Positions 9,201 to 22,006 of a stretch of 64,000 nt of DNA are shown here, piece by piece (within the stretch, counting starts at the first letter, position 1; each line of letters begins with the position of its first letter). Source of the DNA: Thalassospira lucentensis. GTDB taxonomy: Bacteria; Pseudomonadota; Alphaproteobacteria; Rhodospirillales; Thalassospiraceae. The stretch is from NCBI RefSeq assembly GCF_001613805.1, contig NZ_LPVY01000005.1:62001-126000 (forward strand), given 5' to 3'. Under the pieces are notes generated by a model. It saw only the letters and a list, made by a program, of their open reading frames with translations. It was not told the origin of the DNA and did not search any database. The position numbers were made by a program, and so were the translations under genes.

Positions 9201-10379
9201 ATGAGCAAACCCAACATGTCCCGTCTGCATAATGCCATCGATCTGCTTGGCAAACTTGTGGCGTTTGACACCACCAGCAAGAACTCGAATCTCGGTCTGA
9301 TCCATTTTGTTCGCGACTATCTGGCGCAATATGGCATTGAAAGCACCCTGTTTCATGACGAGACAGGTGAAAAAGCAAACCTTCTGGCAACCATTGGCCC
9401 GAAAGACGTTCCCGGTATTGCGCTTTCGGGACACACAGATGTTGTACCCGCCCTTGAAAAAAGCTGGGTCAGCCCGGCCTTCGAACTGACCGAGCGTGAC
9501 GGAAAACTGTTTGGTCGCGGTTCTGCCGATATGAAAGGCTTTTCTGCCTGCGCGCTGGCGATGGTGCCCGAACTGGTCAAACGCGACCTGGCAATCCCAT
9601 TCCATCTTTGCCTGTCTTATGACGAGGAAGTCGGCTGCCTTGGCGTTGGTTCGATGGTTGATCATCTGGCCGCCCTTAAAACTCCGCCACGCCTTGCCGT
9701 TATCGGTGAACCGACCGAGATGAAGGTCATCAACGGGCAGAAAGGCAAGTTTTCGATGCGGGTATCGGTTACCGGTACAGCCGGGCATTCGTCCTTCGCA
9801 CCCCGCCACGTCAATGCCATCGAATATGCGGCACGCGCCATTGCAATGATTTCCGACCTTGCGCGCGAGTTCGAGGAAAACGGCCCGTTTGATAACGACT
9901 TCACGGTCCCGCACAGCACCATGCTGACCACCACCATCGGCGGTGGTACGGCAACCAACGTGACCCCGGATTTCTGCGAATTCACGTTTGAAATTCGCCA
10001 TCTGCCGGAACATGACGCCAAGGCCGTTCTTGACGGTATCAAAGAAAAGATCATTTCGACCCTTGATGCCGAAATGAAAGCCAAGGAAGCAGAAACCGGG
10101 TTCGAGTGGGAAGAAATCTTTTCCTATCCCGGTATGGGCGATTGCACGGATGCCGAGGCATTCGCGCTGGTTCGTAACATCATCCCCGAAGTATCGGGCA
10201 AGGTTTCCTATGGGTCCGAAGGCGGGATTTTCGAAAAACAGGGCAATATCCCGTCCATTATCTGCGGCCCGGGCAGCATCAAACAAGCCCACAAGGCCAA
10301 CGAATTCATCGAAATTTCGCAGATCGAGGAATGTCTCGAATTCCTCGAGAAGCTCAGTGATCAGGCTGTAGCGGCCTGA
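9201..10379 (+). CDS. argE: M20-family deacylase, ArgE (acetylornithine deacetylase)-like
   Basis: This is a zinc-dependent amidohydrolase of the ArgE/DapE/ACY1 group, 392 residues. The metal and catalytic residues are in place: SGHTDVVPA (His ligand and Asp), GRGSADMKGF (bridging Asp), YDEEVGC (general base Glu and ligand), and GEPTEMKV (ligand). The lid domain contains GTAGHSSFAPRHVNAIEYAA. By overall sequence it resembles acetylornithine deacetylase. However, it lies 27 bp after tctA and is probably co-transcribed with the transporter under the divergent LysR. It may therefore act on an imported N-acyl compound rather than in arginine synthesis. Confidence 0.8.
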   Translation: MSKPNMSRLHNAIDLLGKLVAFDTTSKNSNLGLIHFVRDYLAQYGIESTLFHDETGEKANLLATIGPKDVPGIALSGHTDVVPALEKSWVSPAFELTERDGKLFGRGSADMKGFSACALAMVPELVKRDLAIPFHLCLSYDEEVGCLGVGSMVDHLAALKTPPRLAVIGEPTEMKVINGQKGKFSMRVSVTGTAGHSSFAPRHVNAIEYAARAIAMISDLAREFEENGPFDNDFTVPHSTMLTTTIGGGTATNVTPDFCEFTFEIRHLPEHDAKAVLDGIKEKIISTLDAEMKAKEAETGFEWEEIFSYPGMGDCTDAEAFALVRNIIPEVSGKVSYGSEGGIFEKQGNIPSIICGPGSIKQAHKANEFIEISQIEECLEFLEKLSDQAVAA

Positions 10380-10431
10380 TGCTCTCGCCGATGTACCGCC
10401 CTGAACGGTGCATGCGGATATTCATGCGATG

Positions 10432-10580
10432 CAAGGGAAAGATTGCACCCCTGACCCTTGATCACATCGCGATATTCGACAGGTGAGATCTCCCTCGGCT
10501 TCATCGGTCTCCCCCGGTGAAGCCATGCAAACTGCAAACTTGATGGCCGGTTCATCCCCCCAGGATACCGGCCATTTTTT
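10432..10580 (+). ncRNA. candidate structured RNA or 3' UTR ending in a terminator
   Basis: This stretch downstream of argE holds three inverted repeats on the plus strand: CAAGGG/CCCTTG (10432-10437, 10455-10460), GGCTTCA/TGAAGCC (10497-10503, 10518-10524) and ATGGCCGGT/ACCGGCCAT (10543-10551, 10567-10575). The last is directly followed by a run of six T, so it is an intrinsic terminator. It could be a long 3' UTR of the tct-argE transcript or a separate small RNA. No convincing protein is encoded here on either strand. Confidence 0.35.
10543..10580 (+). terminator. intrinsic terminator downstream of argE
   Basis: A perfect 9-bp stem (ATGGCCGGT / ACCGGCCAT) with a 15-nt loop is followed by six T on the plus strand. 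It lies 165 bp after the argE stop. Confidence 0.75.
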
Positions 10581-10656
10581 CTTGGGCGAAACGCAAACGG
10601 GTCGATGCATCAGCACCGACCCTGAATTACATTTGCAATCAAGACATCAAAGCCAG

Positions 10657-12675
10657 TTACTGCTTTGTATTCCCGGTTGTGAAGCCGGATGTAAATTCAC
10701 GCCAGCTGCCGTCCTCACCGACTTTCTGCGACCGTGCAAGTGCCGCCTTGCCAAGAGAACGAACCGGCAGGTTCTGATGCGCATGAAGCATGAAATCATG
10801 CCAAAGCTTGGCTGGCAGATCACCGCCGGAAACATCATCCATCGGGCTGCCGTTGTCGTTCCCCATCCAGACCCCTGCAACCAGTTCGGCGGTATAACCG
10901 ATGAACCATGCATCACGTGAATCCGATGTCGTGCCGGTCTTGCCTGCAGCAGGACGATCAATGATCGCATTTCGTCCTGTGCCCTTGGCAACCACCGAAG
11001 ACAGCATATTGTTCATCTCACCGGCATGCAGCGGGTTCATCAGACGCACAGGGAACTCATCGCTGCGCTCAAACAGAACCACGCCACCCTGACCGACAAT
11101 TTTACGAATTGCGTGCGGGAAGACGGAAAAACCGCCATTGGCGACGATTGCATAGGCACCTGTCAGATCAAGCATCGATACCTCGCTGGTACCGAGTGCC
11201 AGACTGGGTTCCCGTCCAAGCTCGGACGAAACGCCCATATCGTGGGCCTTTTTGATCACATTATCCAATCCGACTTCCATCGCGACCTGAACAGCAATCG
11301 AGTTGTTCGAGGTTGCCACCGCGTCACGGATTGACATCGTGCCATGATGCTTGCGATCAAAGTTGCGCGGCTCCCAGCCATTGATCGAAATCGCCATATC
11401 ACGCATCCAGTCATTCGACCCGATGCCTTTGTCCAGCGCCGCCAGATACACAAACAGTTTGAACACCGACCCGGGTTGCCGCCGGGCTTGGGTCACACGG
11501 TTATACTGGCTTTCGAAATAGTCACGCCCGCCAACCATCGCACGCACCGCACCATCCGGCGTCATCGCCAGAAGTGCGGCCTGCCCGACATGTTTTTGCT
11601 GGGCAACCGGACTTGCCAAAGCACGTTCAAGGTTGAGCTCCGCGATTTCCTGAAGACGGGAATCAAGCGTTGTATGGATCGTCAGGTCCTGATCGACATA
11701 GCCGATGTAATCACGAACGCGATCAAGAACCCAATCTGTGAAATACCGGACACCCGGCCCACTTTTACCCTCTCGCGTGGTGCGCACGGTGCGCTGCTTG
11801 GCACGTTCGGCACGTGCAGTAGTGATGACACCGTTTGATGCCATCGCGTCAAGAACGACATTGGCACGTTTTGCAGAATCTTCGGGATCAACCAGCGGGT
11901 TGTAACGGCTTGGTGCCTTTGGCAAACCGGCCAGAACAGCAGCTTCGTAAAGATTAAGCCGTCGCGGGTCCGTTCCGAAATAATGTCGGGATGCGGCATC
12001 AATCCCGTACATCCCCGATCCGAAATAGATGCGGTTCAGATAAAGCGACAGGATCTGTTGCTTGGTAAATTTGAATTCCAGCCACAATGCAAGAAGCACT
12101 TCTTCGATCTTGCGCCCGAAATTGCGTTCAGGTGACAGGAACAGGTTTTTTGCAAGCTGCTGGGTAATCGTGCTGCCGCCCTCGGCAATGCGCCCTGACG
12201 TCAGGTTGACCCAGCTGGCACGCAGAATCCCCAGAATATCGATACCAAAGTGATCATAAAAACGACGATCTTCAATGGATACAAAAGCCTGCCCGACATG
12301 ATCAGGCAGATCGGAAACCTCCACCGGACTGCCGTAACGATCACCATAAGACCCAAGTACGGCGCCATCCACACTGATCACACGGATGGATGGTTTACGT
12401 TCGCTGGCAACTTCGAAGCTTATCTTTTCCGGTAGTCCATAACCGTAATAGGCAACGATCCCGCCACCAATAACCAGTCCCCAAATACCCATAATGACAA
12501 TAAAACGTGCAATCGCCTCGGGTCCGGGTATCATCCCGCCGATTTTACTTAAAATACCCGACCCGCTTTTCTTGCTGCCGCTACTGCCCGAACTGCTAAC
12601 GCGTTTCTTGCGTTTTCGCGGCGTCGTTGCACCCTTGCGTACGGTCTGTTGTCTTTTGAATGGTCTTTGGGCCAC
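10657..12675 (-). CDS. class A penicillin-binding protein 1A (bifunctional)
   Basis: This enzyme polymerises and cross-links peptidoglycan in the periplasm, anchored by one N-terminal helix (about residues 55-78) after a very basic, Ser/Gly-rich cytoplasmic tail. The GT51 glycosyltransferase domain has catalytic Glu135 in SIEDRRFYDHFG, then GGSTITQQLAKN and RKIEEVLLALWLE. The transpeptidase domain has Ser403-x-x-Lys406 in PGSVFK, SNN at 456-458 and KTG at 579-581. The protein has 672 residues. The start is a GTG at 12675 with AAAGGTG upstream. The next gene upstream on the same strand is a paralogue with destroyed active sites. The gene may be mrcA, but orthology among class A PBPs is not settled by sequence alone. 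Confidence 0.93.
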   Translation of the reverse strand: MAQRPFKRQQTVRKGATTPRKRKKRVSSSGSSGSKKSGSGILSKIGGMIPGPEAIARFIVIMGIWGLVIGGGIVAYYGYGLPEKISFEVASERKPSIRVISVDGAVLGSYGDRYGSPVEVSDLPDHVGQAFVSIEDRRFYDHFGIDILGILRASWVNLTSGRIAEGGSTITQQLAKNLFLSPERNFGRKIEEVLLALWLEFKFTKQQILSLYLNRIYFGSGMYGIDAASRHYFGTDPRRLNLYEAAVLAGLPKAPSRYNPLVDPEDSAKRANVVLDAMASNGVITTARAERAKQRTVRTTREGKSGPGVRYFTDWVLDRVRDYIGYVDQDLTIHTTLDSRLQEIAELNLERALASPVAQQKHVGQAALLAMTPDGAVRAMVGGRDYFESQYNRVTQARRQPGSVFKLFVYLAALDKGIGSNDWMRDMAISINGWEPRNFDRKHHGTMSIRDAVATSNNSIAVQVAMEVGLDNVIKKAHDMGVSSELGREPSLALGTSEVSMLDLTGAYAIVANGGFSVFPHAIRKIVGQGGVVLFERSDEFPVRLMNPLHAGEMNNMLSSVVAKGTGRNAIIDRPAAGKTGTTSDSRDAWFIGYTAELVAGVWMGNDNGSPMDDVSGGDLPAKLWHDFMLHAHQNLPVRSLGKAALARSQKVGEDGSWREFTSGFTTGNTKQ

Positions 12676-12868
12676 TAAGCACCTTTGATATCATATAGGG
12701 ACGCCGGTTTGTGCCCGTGAACGCCTGATCTGTCAACGTATCTGCCAGACAGGCAGAAGACAGGCGAACAAGGCCTCAAACCGCGCCACTCAGCCATTTC
12801 GGCTGAAATTTATATGGTTATGCCCCAACGTCTGCGGGAGACCCCGATCCCCCGGTTCTTCGGCAATT

Positions 12869-14809
12869 TTACTGCTGTTCATTCAACAAGTCGTGTTTCC
12901 ACATATCCGTCACGCCATCATTTTCACGTCGGCGTTGCGAGGCGGCACGAATCATCGAACGAATAGGCAAACCGTCATGTGCATCCAGCATAAATAACCG
13001 CCAAAGAGACGCAAGCTCTACATCGCCGCGGATCTGAGGAATTCGGCTATTATCATCATTTCCGGCCCAGACAACCGTTATCAGATCGGATGTAAAACCG
13101 GTAAACCATGCATCAGATGCACCGGTATCCTGCGTACCATAGCCCGCAAACGGTCGATCCAGACGAAGTTGCGGATCTGTCACACTGGAAAACAGTGTAT
13201 AGGCCCCCTGAATGGCTTCGTCAGTCAGACGTTTTTCAACGGTTTGTTCGACCCGCTGATAGACCAGTTCGCCAGTTCCGGCGAAGGCAACACGGTTGAC
13301 CAGACTGAGTTGCACCGGTTTACCCGAGTTTTGTGGCAAGGCATGAATAGAAGCAATGTCTGCCAAGGACACCGGATCAAGCCCGACAACGGTTCGGATA
13401 TCGTTTGATAGCGGACTTTGAACCCCTATGGCACGGGCATAACCCTTAACGTTTAGCAAGCCGAACTGATCGGCCAGATTGACCGGAACAGTATTGACGT
13501 CGCGAACGAATGCCTCGCGCAATGAAATCTGGCCACGATATTCGTGATCCGGATTAACCGGACGCCAGCCTCCCACCGCCATACGGTTGTCACGCACCCA
13601 TTGGGCCGGATCGCTGTTTTCGTTCAGCGCGTAATAATATGGCACGATCTTGATCATTCGGCCGGGGAAATGGCGCACATCCCAGGCGCGGTTCGGACGG
13701 AACGGGCTGTAATTCACCCCACCAACAATCGCACGAATACGCCCGTCCGGGCTCATGGAAAGCAGTGCAGCCTGTTCGACCCCCTTGGGCCTTAGACGCA
13801 GATTGGAAACTTCACGCACAACATCCTGTGCCAGGCTCTGAATGGTCAAATCTATGCTGGTGATAACTTCGATATCGCGACTGGTATAGCCGATGCGCGC
13901 AGCGACTTCGTCCATGACCATGTCGACAACATAGCTTGAAACCACGCCATCCTTGTACTGAACATCCAGCTTGGGCTCCACCAGGGTAAGGGCGGATACG
14001 CGATCAAGTTCGATATATTTATAGCGCCCCATATTCAGAAGGATCTCGTTGGCCGCATTGGCCGCATCCCGGGGGTGGTATAAGGGATCAAACTTTTTCG
14101 GATCATTGATTGCAGCCGCCAGAACGGCGGCCTGATGCAATGTTATCCGCTCGGCAGGGCTTCCGTACCAGATGCGTGATGCCGCGGTGATCCCGAATAT
14201 GCCGCGGCCCATATAACTGCGCTCAAGATAACTGCGCAGGATGGTTTTCTTGTTGAACTTGAATTCAAGCCAGAGCGCGACCAGAAGCTCCTGCAGATGA
14301 CGGCCTGCACTGACTTCAGGGGTTTTAAAGAAGCTTCGCGCAACCCGCATCGTTATGGTCGATCCGGGGATATCGTTGCTTGTGAAAACACGCACGAAAT
14401 CGCTGGCCGATACACCAAAATGCCCATAAAAACCGGGATCAGTACCTGCGACGAACACATTCTGTATCCGTTCGGGAATGGTCGTCAGCGAGACGTCCTG
14501 GCTATAGCGCCCCTGAACAATTTCAAGCGTCGCACCGTCAAAACCCATGATCCGGACTTCGGGGCTTCTGATCATGTTGCGGCTGAAATCAAGATTGGAC
14601 TGGATTGTCAGGACAATCGCCATCACCGCAGCAAAACCGGTCAACGCGAAAAGACCGATCATCAGCATACGCCGCCGACGACGGCGGCGCCTGATGATGC
14701 GCAGTTCACGTTCTGCAATTTCCTGCATCGCCGCATGGGCGGCGTTTGCACCGCCGCGTTGCGGTTCGTCCTGCTCTTCTTCTGCCACGCCCGGTTCCGC
14801 TTTTATCAA
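12869..14809 (-). CDS. degenerate class A penicillin-binding protein paralogue (probable pseudoenzyme)
   Basis: Over its whole length this aligns with the neighbouring PBP1A: basic tail (RRRRRRR at 41-47), one membrane helix (about 48-70), a GT51-like domain and a transpeptidase-like domain. The catalytic motifs are lost. The GT51 Glu is Thr123 (AGTDPGFYGHFG), QQLAKN is MRVARS, the transpeptidase Ser is Arg384 (FPGRMIK), the SxN motif is D447-V-N, and KTG is Y557-G-T. Structural motifs such as LWLEFKF, GGVNY, SDAWFTGF and VWAGNDDNS are retained, and the 646-codon frame is open. A regulatory or scaffolding role is therefore likelier than a decaying gene. No ATG is available: the start is TTG at 14809 or GTG at 14788. 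Confidence 0.85.
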   Translation of the reverse strand: MIKAEPGVAEEEQDEPQRGGANAAHAAMQEIAERELRIIRRRRRRRRMLMIGLFALTGFAAVMAIVLTIQSNLDFSRNMIRSPEVRIMGFDGATLEIVQGRYSQDVSLTTIPERIQNVFVAGTDPGFYGHFGVSASDFVRVFTSNDIPGSTITMRVARSFFKTPEVSAGRHLQELLVALWLEFKFNKKTILRSYLERSYMGRGIFGITAASRIWYGSPAERITLHQAAVLAAAINDPKKFDPLYHPRDAANAANEILLNMGRYKYIELDRVSALTLVEPKLDVQYKDGVVSSYVVDMVMDEVAARIGYTSRDIEVITSIDLTIQSLAQDVVREVSNLRLRPKGVEQAALLSMSPDGRIRAIVGGVNYSPFRPNRAWDVRHFPGRMIKIVPYYYALNENSDPAQWVRDNRMAVGGWRPVNPDHEYRGQISLREAFVRDVNTVPVNLADQFGLLNVKGYARAIGVQSPLSNDIRTVVGLDPVSLADIASIHALPQNSGKPVQLSLVNRVAFAGTGELVYQRVEQTVEKRLTDEAIQGAYTLFSSVTDPQLRLDRPFAGYGTQDTGASDAWFTGFTSDLITVVWAGNDDNSRIPQIRGDVELASLWRLFMLDAHDGLPIRSMIRAASQRRRENDGVTDMWKHDLLNEQQ

Positions 14810-14875
14810 CAGATTGACTATGCCAACGTACAGTAAAGCGCCAAGCTATTAAGAAAGTACTTCATCCAAACGCAA

Positions 14876-14902
14876 ACAGGGCAGCCCGATGGACTGCCCT
14901 GT
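14876..14902 (-). terminator. terminator of gyrB
   Basis: A perfect 9-bp stem (ACAGGGCAG / CTGCCCTGT, with a 9-nt loop) lies just after the gyrB stop. The T tract on the minus strand is interrupted (TTTGCGTTT). Confidence 0.6.
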
Positions 14903-14925
14903 ACGAATTGCGCACCTGATGCCAC

Positions 14926-18565
<3,640 letters not shown>

Positions 18566-18629
18566 GGACGTACCGTCTTGGGGTGGAAGATTATGGGCAA
18601 GAACAGCCACAGCAAAAGTGCGCTAACCG

Positions 18630-19748
18630 TCAGACGCGCATCGGCATCAGAACGTACAATGCCGAAAGATCATCGGTATCACGCAGAATGGTTGGCGATG
18701 ACCCGTCCGACATCAGAAGGTTCAGGGTGTCCCCCTTTACCTGCTTGGCGATATCGAGCAAATAACGCGAATTGAAACCGATTTCGATGTCATCGGCATC
18801 ATAGTTGATTTCGAGTTCCTCGGATGCGGTTCCGTGTTCCGGGCTCGACGCGGAAAGGGTCAGGGTATTCCCCGACATGACGACTTTGACCGCACGCGAC
18901 TTTTCGATCGAAATAGCGGAAACGCGATCAACAGCATCGGCAAAGGCTTTGCACTCGATATCAAGCGTCTTGTCATTGCCAGACGGAATGACACGCTCGT
19001 AATCCGGGAAGGTGCCATCAATCAGCTTGGAGGTCAGCACTGCCTTGCCAAAACCAAAGCGAATTTTGGTGTCGGACATGGCGATGTCTACCGCTTCGCC
19101 GGTTTCCTCGATCAGCTTGCGCAATTCGCCAACGGTTTTCCGCGGCACAATAACGCCGGGCATGTTTTCCGCCCCATCGGGAAGCGGTGCCTCGACCCGA
19201 GCCAGACGATGGCCATCAGTTGCAACAGCACGCAGGATTTTGGTTCCTTCTGCGTCGGTCGCATGGAAATAGATACCATTCAGATAGTAACGGGTCTCTT
19301 CGGTCGAAATCGCAAATTCCGCACGATCAATCAGACCGCGAAGTTCCGCCGCGGCAAGGCCAAAGCTGACCGGAAGCTCACCACCGGACATGACCGGGAA
19401 GTCATCAACCGGAAGAACCGCCAGATTGAATTTCGAACGACCAGCAGACAGGGTAAGACGCCCTGCTCCCGGCTCAAGCGCGATTTGCACCTGCGAGCCT
19501 TCCGGCAACTTGCGGACAATCTCGTAAAGGGTATGGGCGGGGGTGGTGGTTGCACCGGCTTCACTGACTTCTGCAGTGGTGGTTTCAATCACCTCAAGAT
19601 CCATGTCCGTTGCAGTCAAAGACAGCTGATCATTCTCTGCCCGCAGCAAAATATTGGACAGAATCGGAATGGTATTGCGCCGTTCGACCACACTTTGAAC
19701 ATGGGTCAAAGATTTCAACAGAGCCGCGCGTTCAATGGTCAGCTTCAT
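18630..19748 (-). CDS. dnaN: DNA polymerase III beta sliding clamp
   Basis: DnaN forms the ring that tethers polymerase III to DNA. The start MKLTIERAALLKSLTHVQSVVERRNTIPILSNILL (read as the family N-terminus MKLTIERAALLKSL and ERRNTIPILSN) is diagnostic. The C-terminus ends in YVLMPMRV, close to the canonical MPMRL. Its 372 residues are normal. It is separated from dnaA by about 310 bp that contain a hairpin and a possible promoter, so it need not depend on dnaA transcription. Confidence 0.98.
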   Translation of the reverse strand: MKLTIERAALLKSLTHVQSVVERRNTIPILSNILLRAENDQLSLTATDMDLEVIETTTAEVSEAGATTTPAHTLYEIVRKLPEGSQVQIALEPGAGRLTLSAGRSKFNLAVLPVDDFPVMSGGELPVSFGLAAAELRGLIDRAEFAISTEETRYYLNGIYFHATDAEGTKILRAVATDGHRLARVEAPLPDGAENMPGVIVPRKTVGELRKLIEETGEAVDIAMSDTKIRFGFGKAVLTSKLIDGTFPDYERVIPSGNDKTLDIECKAFADAVDRVSAISIEKSRAVKVVMSGNTLTLSASSPEHGTASEELEINYDADDIEIGFNSRYLLDIAKQVKGDTLNLLMSDGSSPTILRDTDDLSALYVLMPMRV

Positions 19749-19841
19749 GCCCGTCCTATCCGTCTGTCAGTATTGGTTTAACAAATTGATTTATAATCGA
19801 TTTTGTCGCTTTTGCTTCACCCTTTCGGGCAAGGCGGGCGC

Positions 19842-19850
19842 ATTATAACA
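19842..19850 (-). promoter_or_regulatory. candidate extended minus-10 promoter element of dnaN
   Basis: TGTTATAAT on the minus strand is a perfect TATAAT with the TGn extension, about 95 bp upstream of the dnaN ATG. No good minus-35 is visible, which is usual for extended minus-10 promoters. Confidence 0.35.
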
Positions 19851-20008
19851 TGCATGTCGGGAAATCGAAGGATTTTTACGGCTTAAACCCAAGCAAACAA
19901 AACGAGTCGTTGTATATTTTCCCACCCAATGCACGCAAAAGGCGGAACCCCGCGCGGTGCCTGATTTTCAGCCCGTTGGTCACCGTAAAAATCCGATCGG
20001 AATCAGAA

Positions 20009-20036
20009 CGGGTCACCGTTTTCAAACCGTGACCCG
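20009..20036 (-). terminator. hairpin after dnaA
   Basis: An 8-bp perfect outer stem (CGGGTCAC / GTGACCCG) has further pairing inside the 12-nt centre and lies 24 bp (20036-20060) beyond the dnaA stop. The T tract is poor, so termination may be partial. Confidence 0.45.
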
Positions 20037-20059
20037 CCCAATTATTTTCGAAATCGCAA

Positions 20060-21640
20060 TCAGCCTTCAAGCATGCGACGCAGCAGGTCGATATCCTCGG
20101 ACAGCGAAGGATCGCTCACATGCAGTTCTTCGATTTTGCGAACGGCATGCATGACGGTCGTGTGGTCACGACCACCGAATTTGCGACCGATTTCCGGCAG
20201 GGAATGCGTCGTCAATTGCTTGGACAGGTACATCGCGACCTGACGCGGGCGGGCAACGGCCCGGGCGCGACGGGCGGAATGCATGTCCGACACCTTGATA
20301 TTGAAATGCTCGGCAACTTTTTTCTGGATTTCTTCAATCGAAACCCGGCGTTCGGATGCACGCAGAACATCGTGCAGCACGTCCTGAACCATCTCGAGAC
20401 TGATTTCACGCCCGACAAGTTGTGCGTGAGCAATGACGCGGTTCAGCGCACCTTCGAGTTCACGCACGTTCGCGGTGATCTTGTGAGCCAGAAATTCCAT
20501 CACGCGCTGCGGCAGCTCAATATTCTGGCGTTCCGCCTTCGATTCGAGGATGCCCAGACGCAGCTCGTAGGTCGTGGCATGAATGTCAGCCACCAGACCG
20601 GAGCCCAAACGGGAACGCAAACGTTCCTCGATATCTTCAAGGTCCGAAGGTGATTTGTCGGCGGATACAATGATCTGACGCCCTTGGTCCACCAGTGCAT
20701 TGAAGGTGTGGAAGAATTCTTCCTGGGTCGAGTCCTTGCCGGAAATGAACTGAACATCATCGACCATCAGCACATCAACAGACCGGAACTGATCTTTGAA
20801 ATCAACGGTGTTCTTGTCACGCAGAGCCCGGATGAACCGGTACATGAATTTTTCGGCAGACAGGTAAATCACCGTGCGGTGCGGTTGGGTGCGACGAATG
20901 TGCCACGCAATTGCATGCATAAGGTGGGTTTTACCAAGGCCGACACCGCCATAAAGGAACAGCGGATTGAAAGGCACCGATTCGGCTTCGGCCAGACGGC
21001 GTGCTGCCGCATAGGCAAATTCGTTCGGCTTGCCGATCACGAAATTGTCGAATGTATAACGCGGATCAAGTGCGGCCGATATGCCGTCATCGGACATGGT
21101 GCCAATTGCCTTGCGACCGCCGGAAACCAGACCTTTTGCATTGCCCGCATAGGATGGGCTGGAACCTTCGACACCAGTCACCTCGTTCGCGACTTTATCC
21201 AGCCGTGTGACATCGTCACTGATGCGACCACGCGCACTGCCACTTCCAGACTGAGCACCTGAATTCGAAGCGGAGGAAGAAGGCGGGCTTTTCTGACCAT
21301 TACCATTTGCCGGTTGAACAACAACGATCTCGACAAAATGGATGTTCTCATCCTCGGAATGCCAGAAGGACTGAATACGATCCAGATAGTGCTGAGTTAC
21401 CCAGTCACGCATTGCACGCGTTGGCGCACCAAGACGCGCAACACCGGCTTCGACCGCGATCAATGCGACGGGATCAAGCCAATAGCGATAAGCTGTCGCG
21501 CCAAACTCCGAACGAAGCTTTTCGCGAACAATCTGCCATGTCGCTTTCGCGTGATCGTCTAGTGCCGCCTGCTGGTCACCCGGAATCCCCCCGTTGGACT
21601 CCCCGAGTGCCGATTGCGTTCCCCTAACGGCGTGCTGCAC
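20060..21640 (-). CDS. dnaA: chromosomal replication initiator DnaA
   Basis: DnaA is the AAA+ initiator that binds and melts the replication origin. Domain III has Walker A GGVGLGKTHLMHAIA and Walker B VLMVDDVQFISGKDSTQEEFF. Domain IV has the DNA-binding signature GGRDHTTVMHAVRKIEEL near the C-terminus. A long Ser/Gly-rich linker (about residues 105-165) forms domain II. I start at the GTG at 21640, preceded by GGGGAAAGG at good spacing, giving 526 residues. The longer frame to a TTG at 21667 would include that ribosome site. The upstream gene is rpsT, a common alphaproteobacterial neighbour. Confidence 0.96.
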   Translation of the reverse strand: MQHAVRGTQSALGESNGGIPGDQQAALDDHAKATWQIVREKLRSEFGATAYRYWLDPVALIAVEAGVARLGAPTRAMRDWVTQHYLDRIQSFWHSEDENIHFVEIVVVQPANGNGQKSPPSSSASNSGAQSGSGSARGRISDDVTRLDKVANEVTGVEGSSPSYAGNAKGLVSGGRKAIGTMSDDGISAALDPRYTFDNFVIGKPNEFAYAAARRLAEAESVPFNPLFLYGGVGLGKTHLMHAIAWHIRRTQPHRTVIYLSAEKFMYRFIRALRDKNTVDFKDQFRSVDVLMVDDVQFISGKDSTQEEFFHTFNALVDQGRQIIVSADKSPSDLEDIEERLRSRLGSGLVADIHATTYELRLGILESKAERQNIELPQRVMEFLAHKITANVRELEGALNRVIAHAQLVGREISLEMVQDVLHDVLRASERRVSIEEIQKKVAEHFNIKVSDMHSARRARAVARPRQVAMYLSKQLTTHSLPEIGRKFGGRDHTTVMHAVRKIEELHVSDPSLSEDIDLLRRMLEG

Positions 21641-21869
21641 TGTTAGAACCTTTCCCCGCTTAATCAATCTTCACTACCAAACAAAACGCGAAAGACAAAA
21701 AAGTACTCGCCCGCGTTGATCACAAACATGATCAACACGCCTGTCTTCCACCAAGTCTTGGAAGCGTACTCGCGCCTTTTGTTTTTTGGTTCTTCGTCTT
21801 TCGCCGCGTTGCGCGGCCAGCGAAGTCAAAACACTGTACTGATGCGATCCGCATCAGGCAAGGCGATCT

Positions 21870-21884
21870 TTAACAGAACGTTAA
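21870..21884. promoter_or_regulatory. CtrA-type box TTAA-N7-TTAA upstream of dnaA
   Basis: TTAA, seven bases (CAGAACG), TTAA exactly matches the full CtrA binding consensus known from alphaproteobacteria. It lies about 230 bp upstream of the dnaA start. One such match per window is expected by chance, so the position is what makes it interesting. Confidence 0.4.
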
Positions 21885-21981
21885 AAGGATTTCGGCACCA
21901 AAACAGTCCTTTGTTTGTGCGGTTTTTTGCGATGCCGCAACCAAGGAACAAAAGGTGATTCGACGAAATCCGGGCAGCGAA

Positions 21982-22006
21982 AAGGCCGTGCTACAAGCAC
22001 GGCCTT
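21982..22006 (-). terminator. terminator of rpsT
   Basis: A perfect 10-bp stem (AAGGCCGTGC / GCACGGCCTT) with a 5-nt loop is followed on the minus strand by TTTT counting the stem end. Confidence 0.75.

Larger units (their letters stand above)
19749..20059. other. dnaA-dnaN intergenic region
   Basis: These 311 bases contain no gene. On the minus strand they hold a hairpin just after the dnaA stop (20009-20036, CGGGTCAC / GTGACCCG) and an extended minus-10 sequence TGTTATAAT ending at 19842. I see no consensus DnaA box. Confidence 0.6.

Noticed and set aside
9165..10292. 375-codon frame opposite argE, and other long frames opposite recF, dnaN and tct genes
   Set aside because: They mirror strongly supported genes, have no family motifs, and open antisense frames are common at this base composition.
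10361..10555. Minus-strand frame of 64 codons after argE
   Set aside because: It overlaps argE's end and the hairpins, with no ribosome site and no recognisable similarity.
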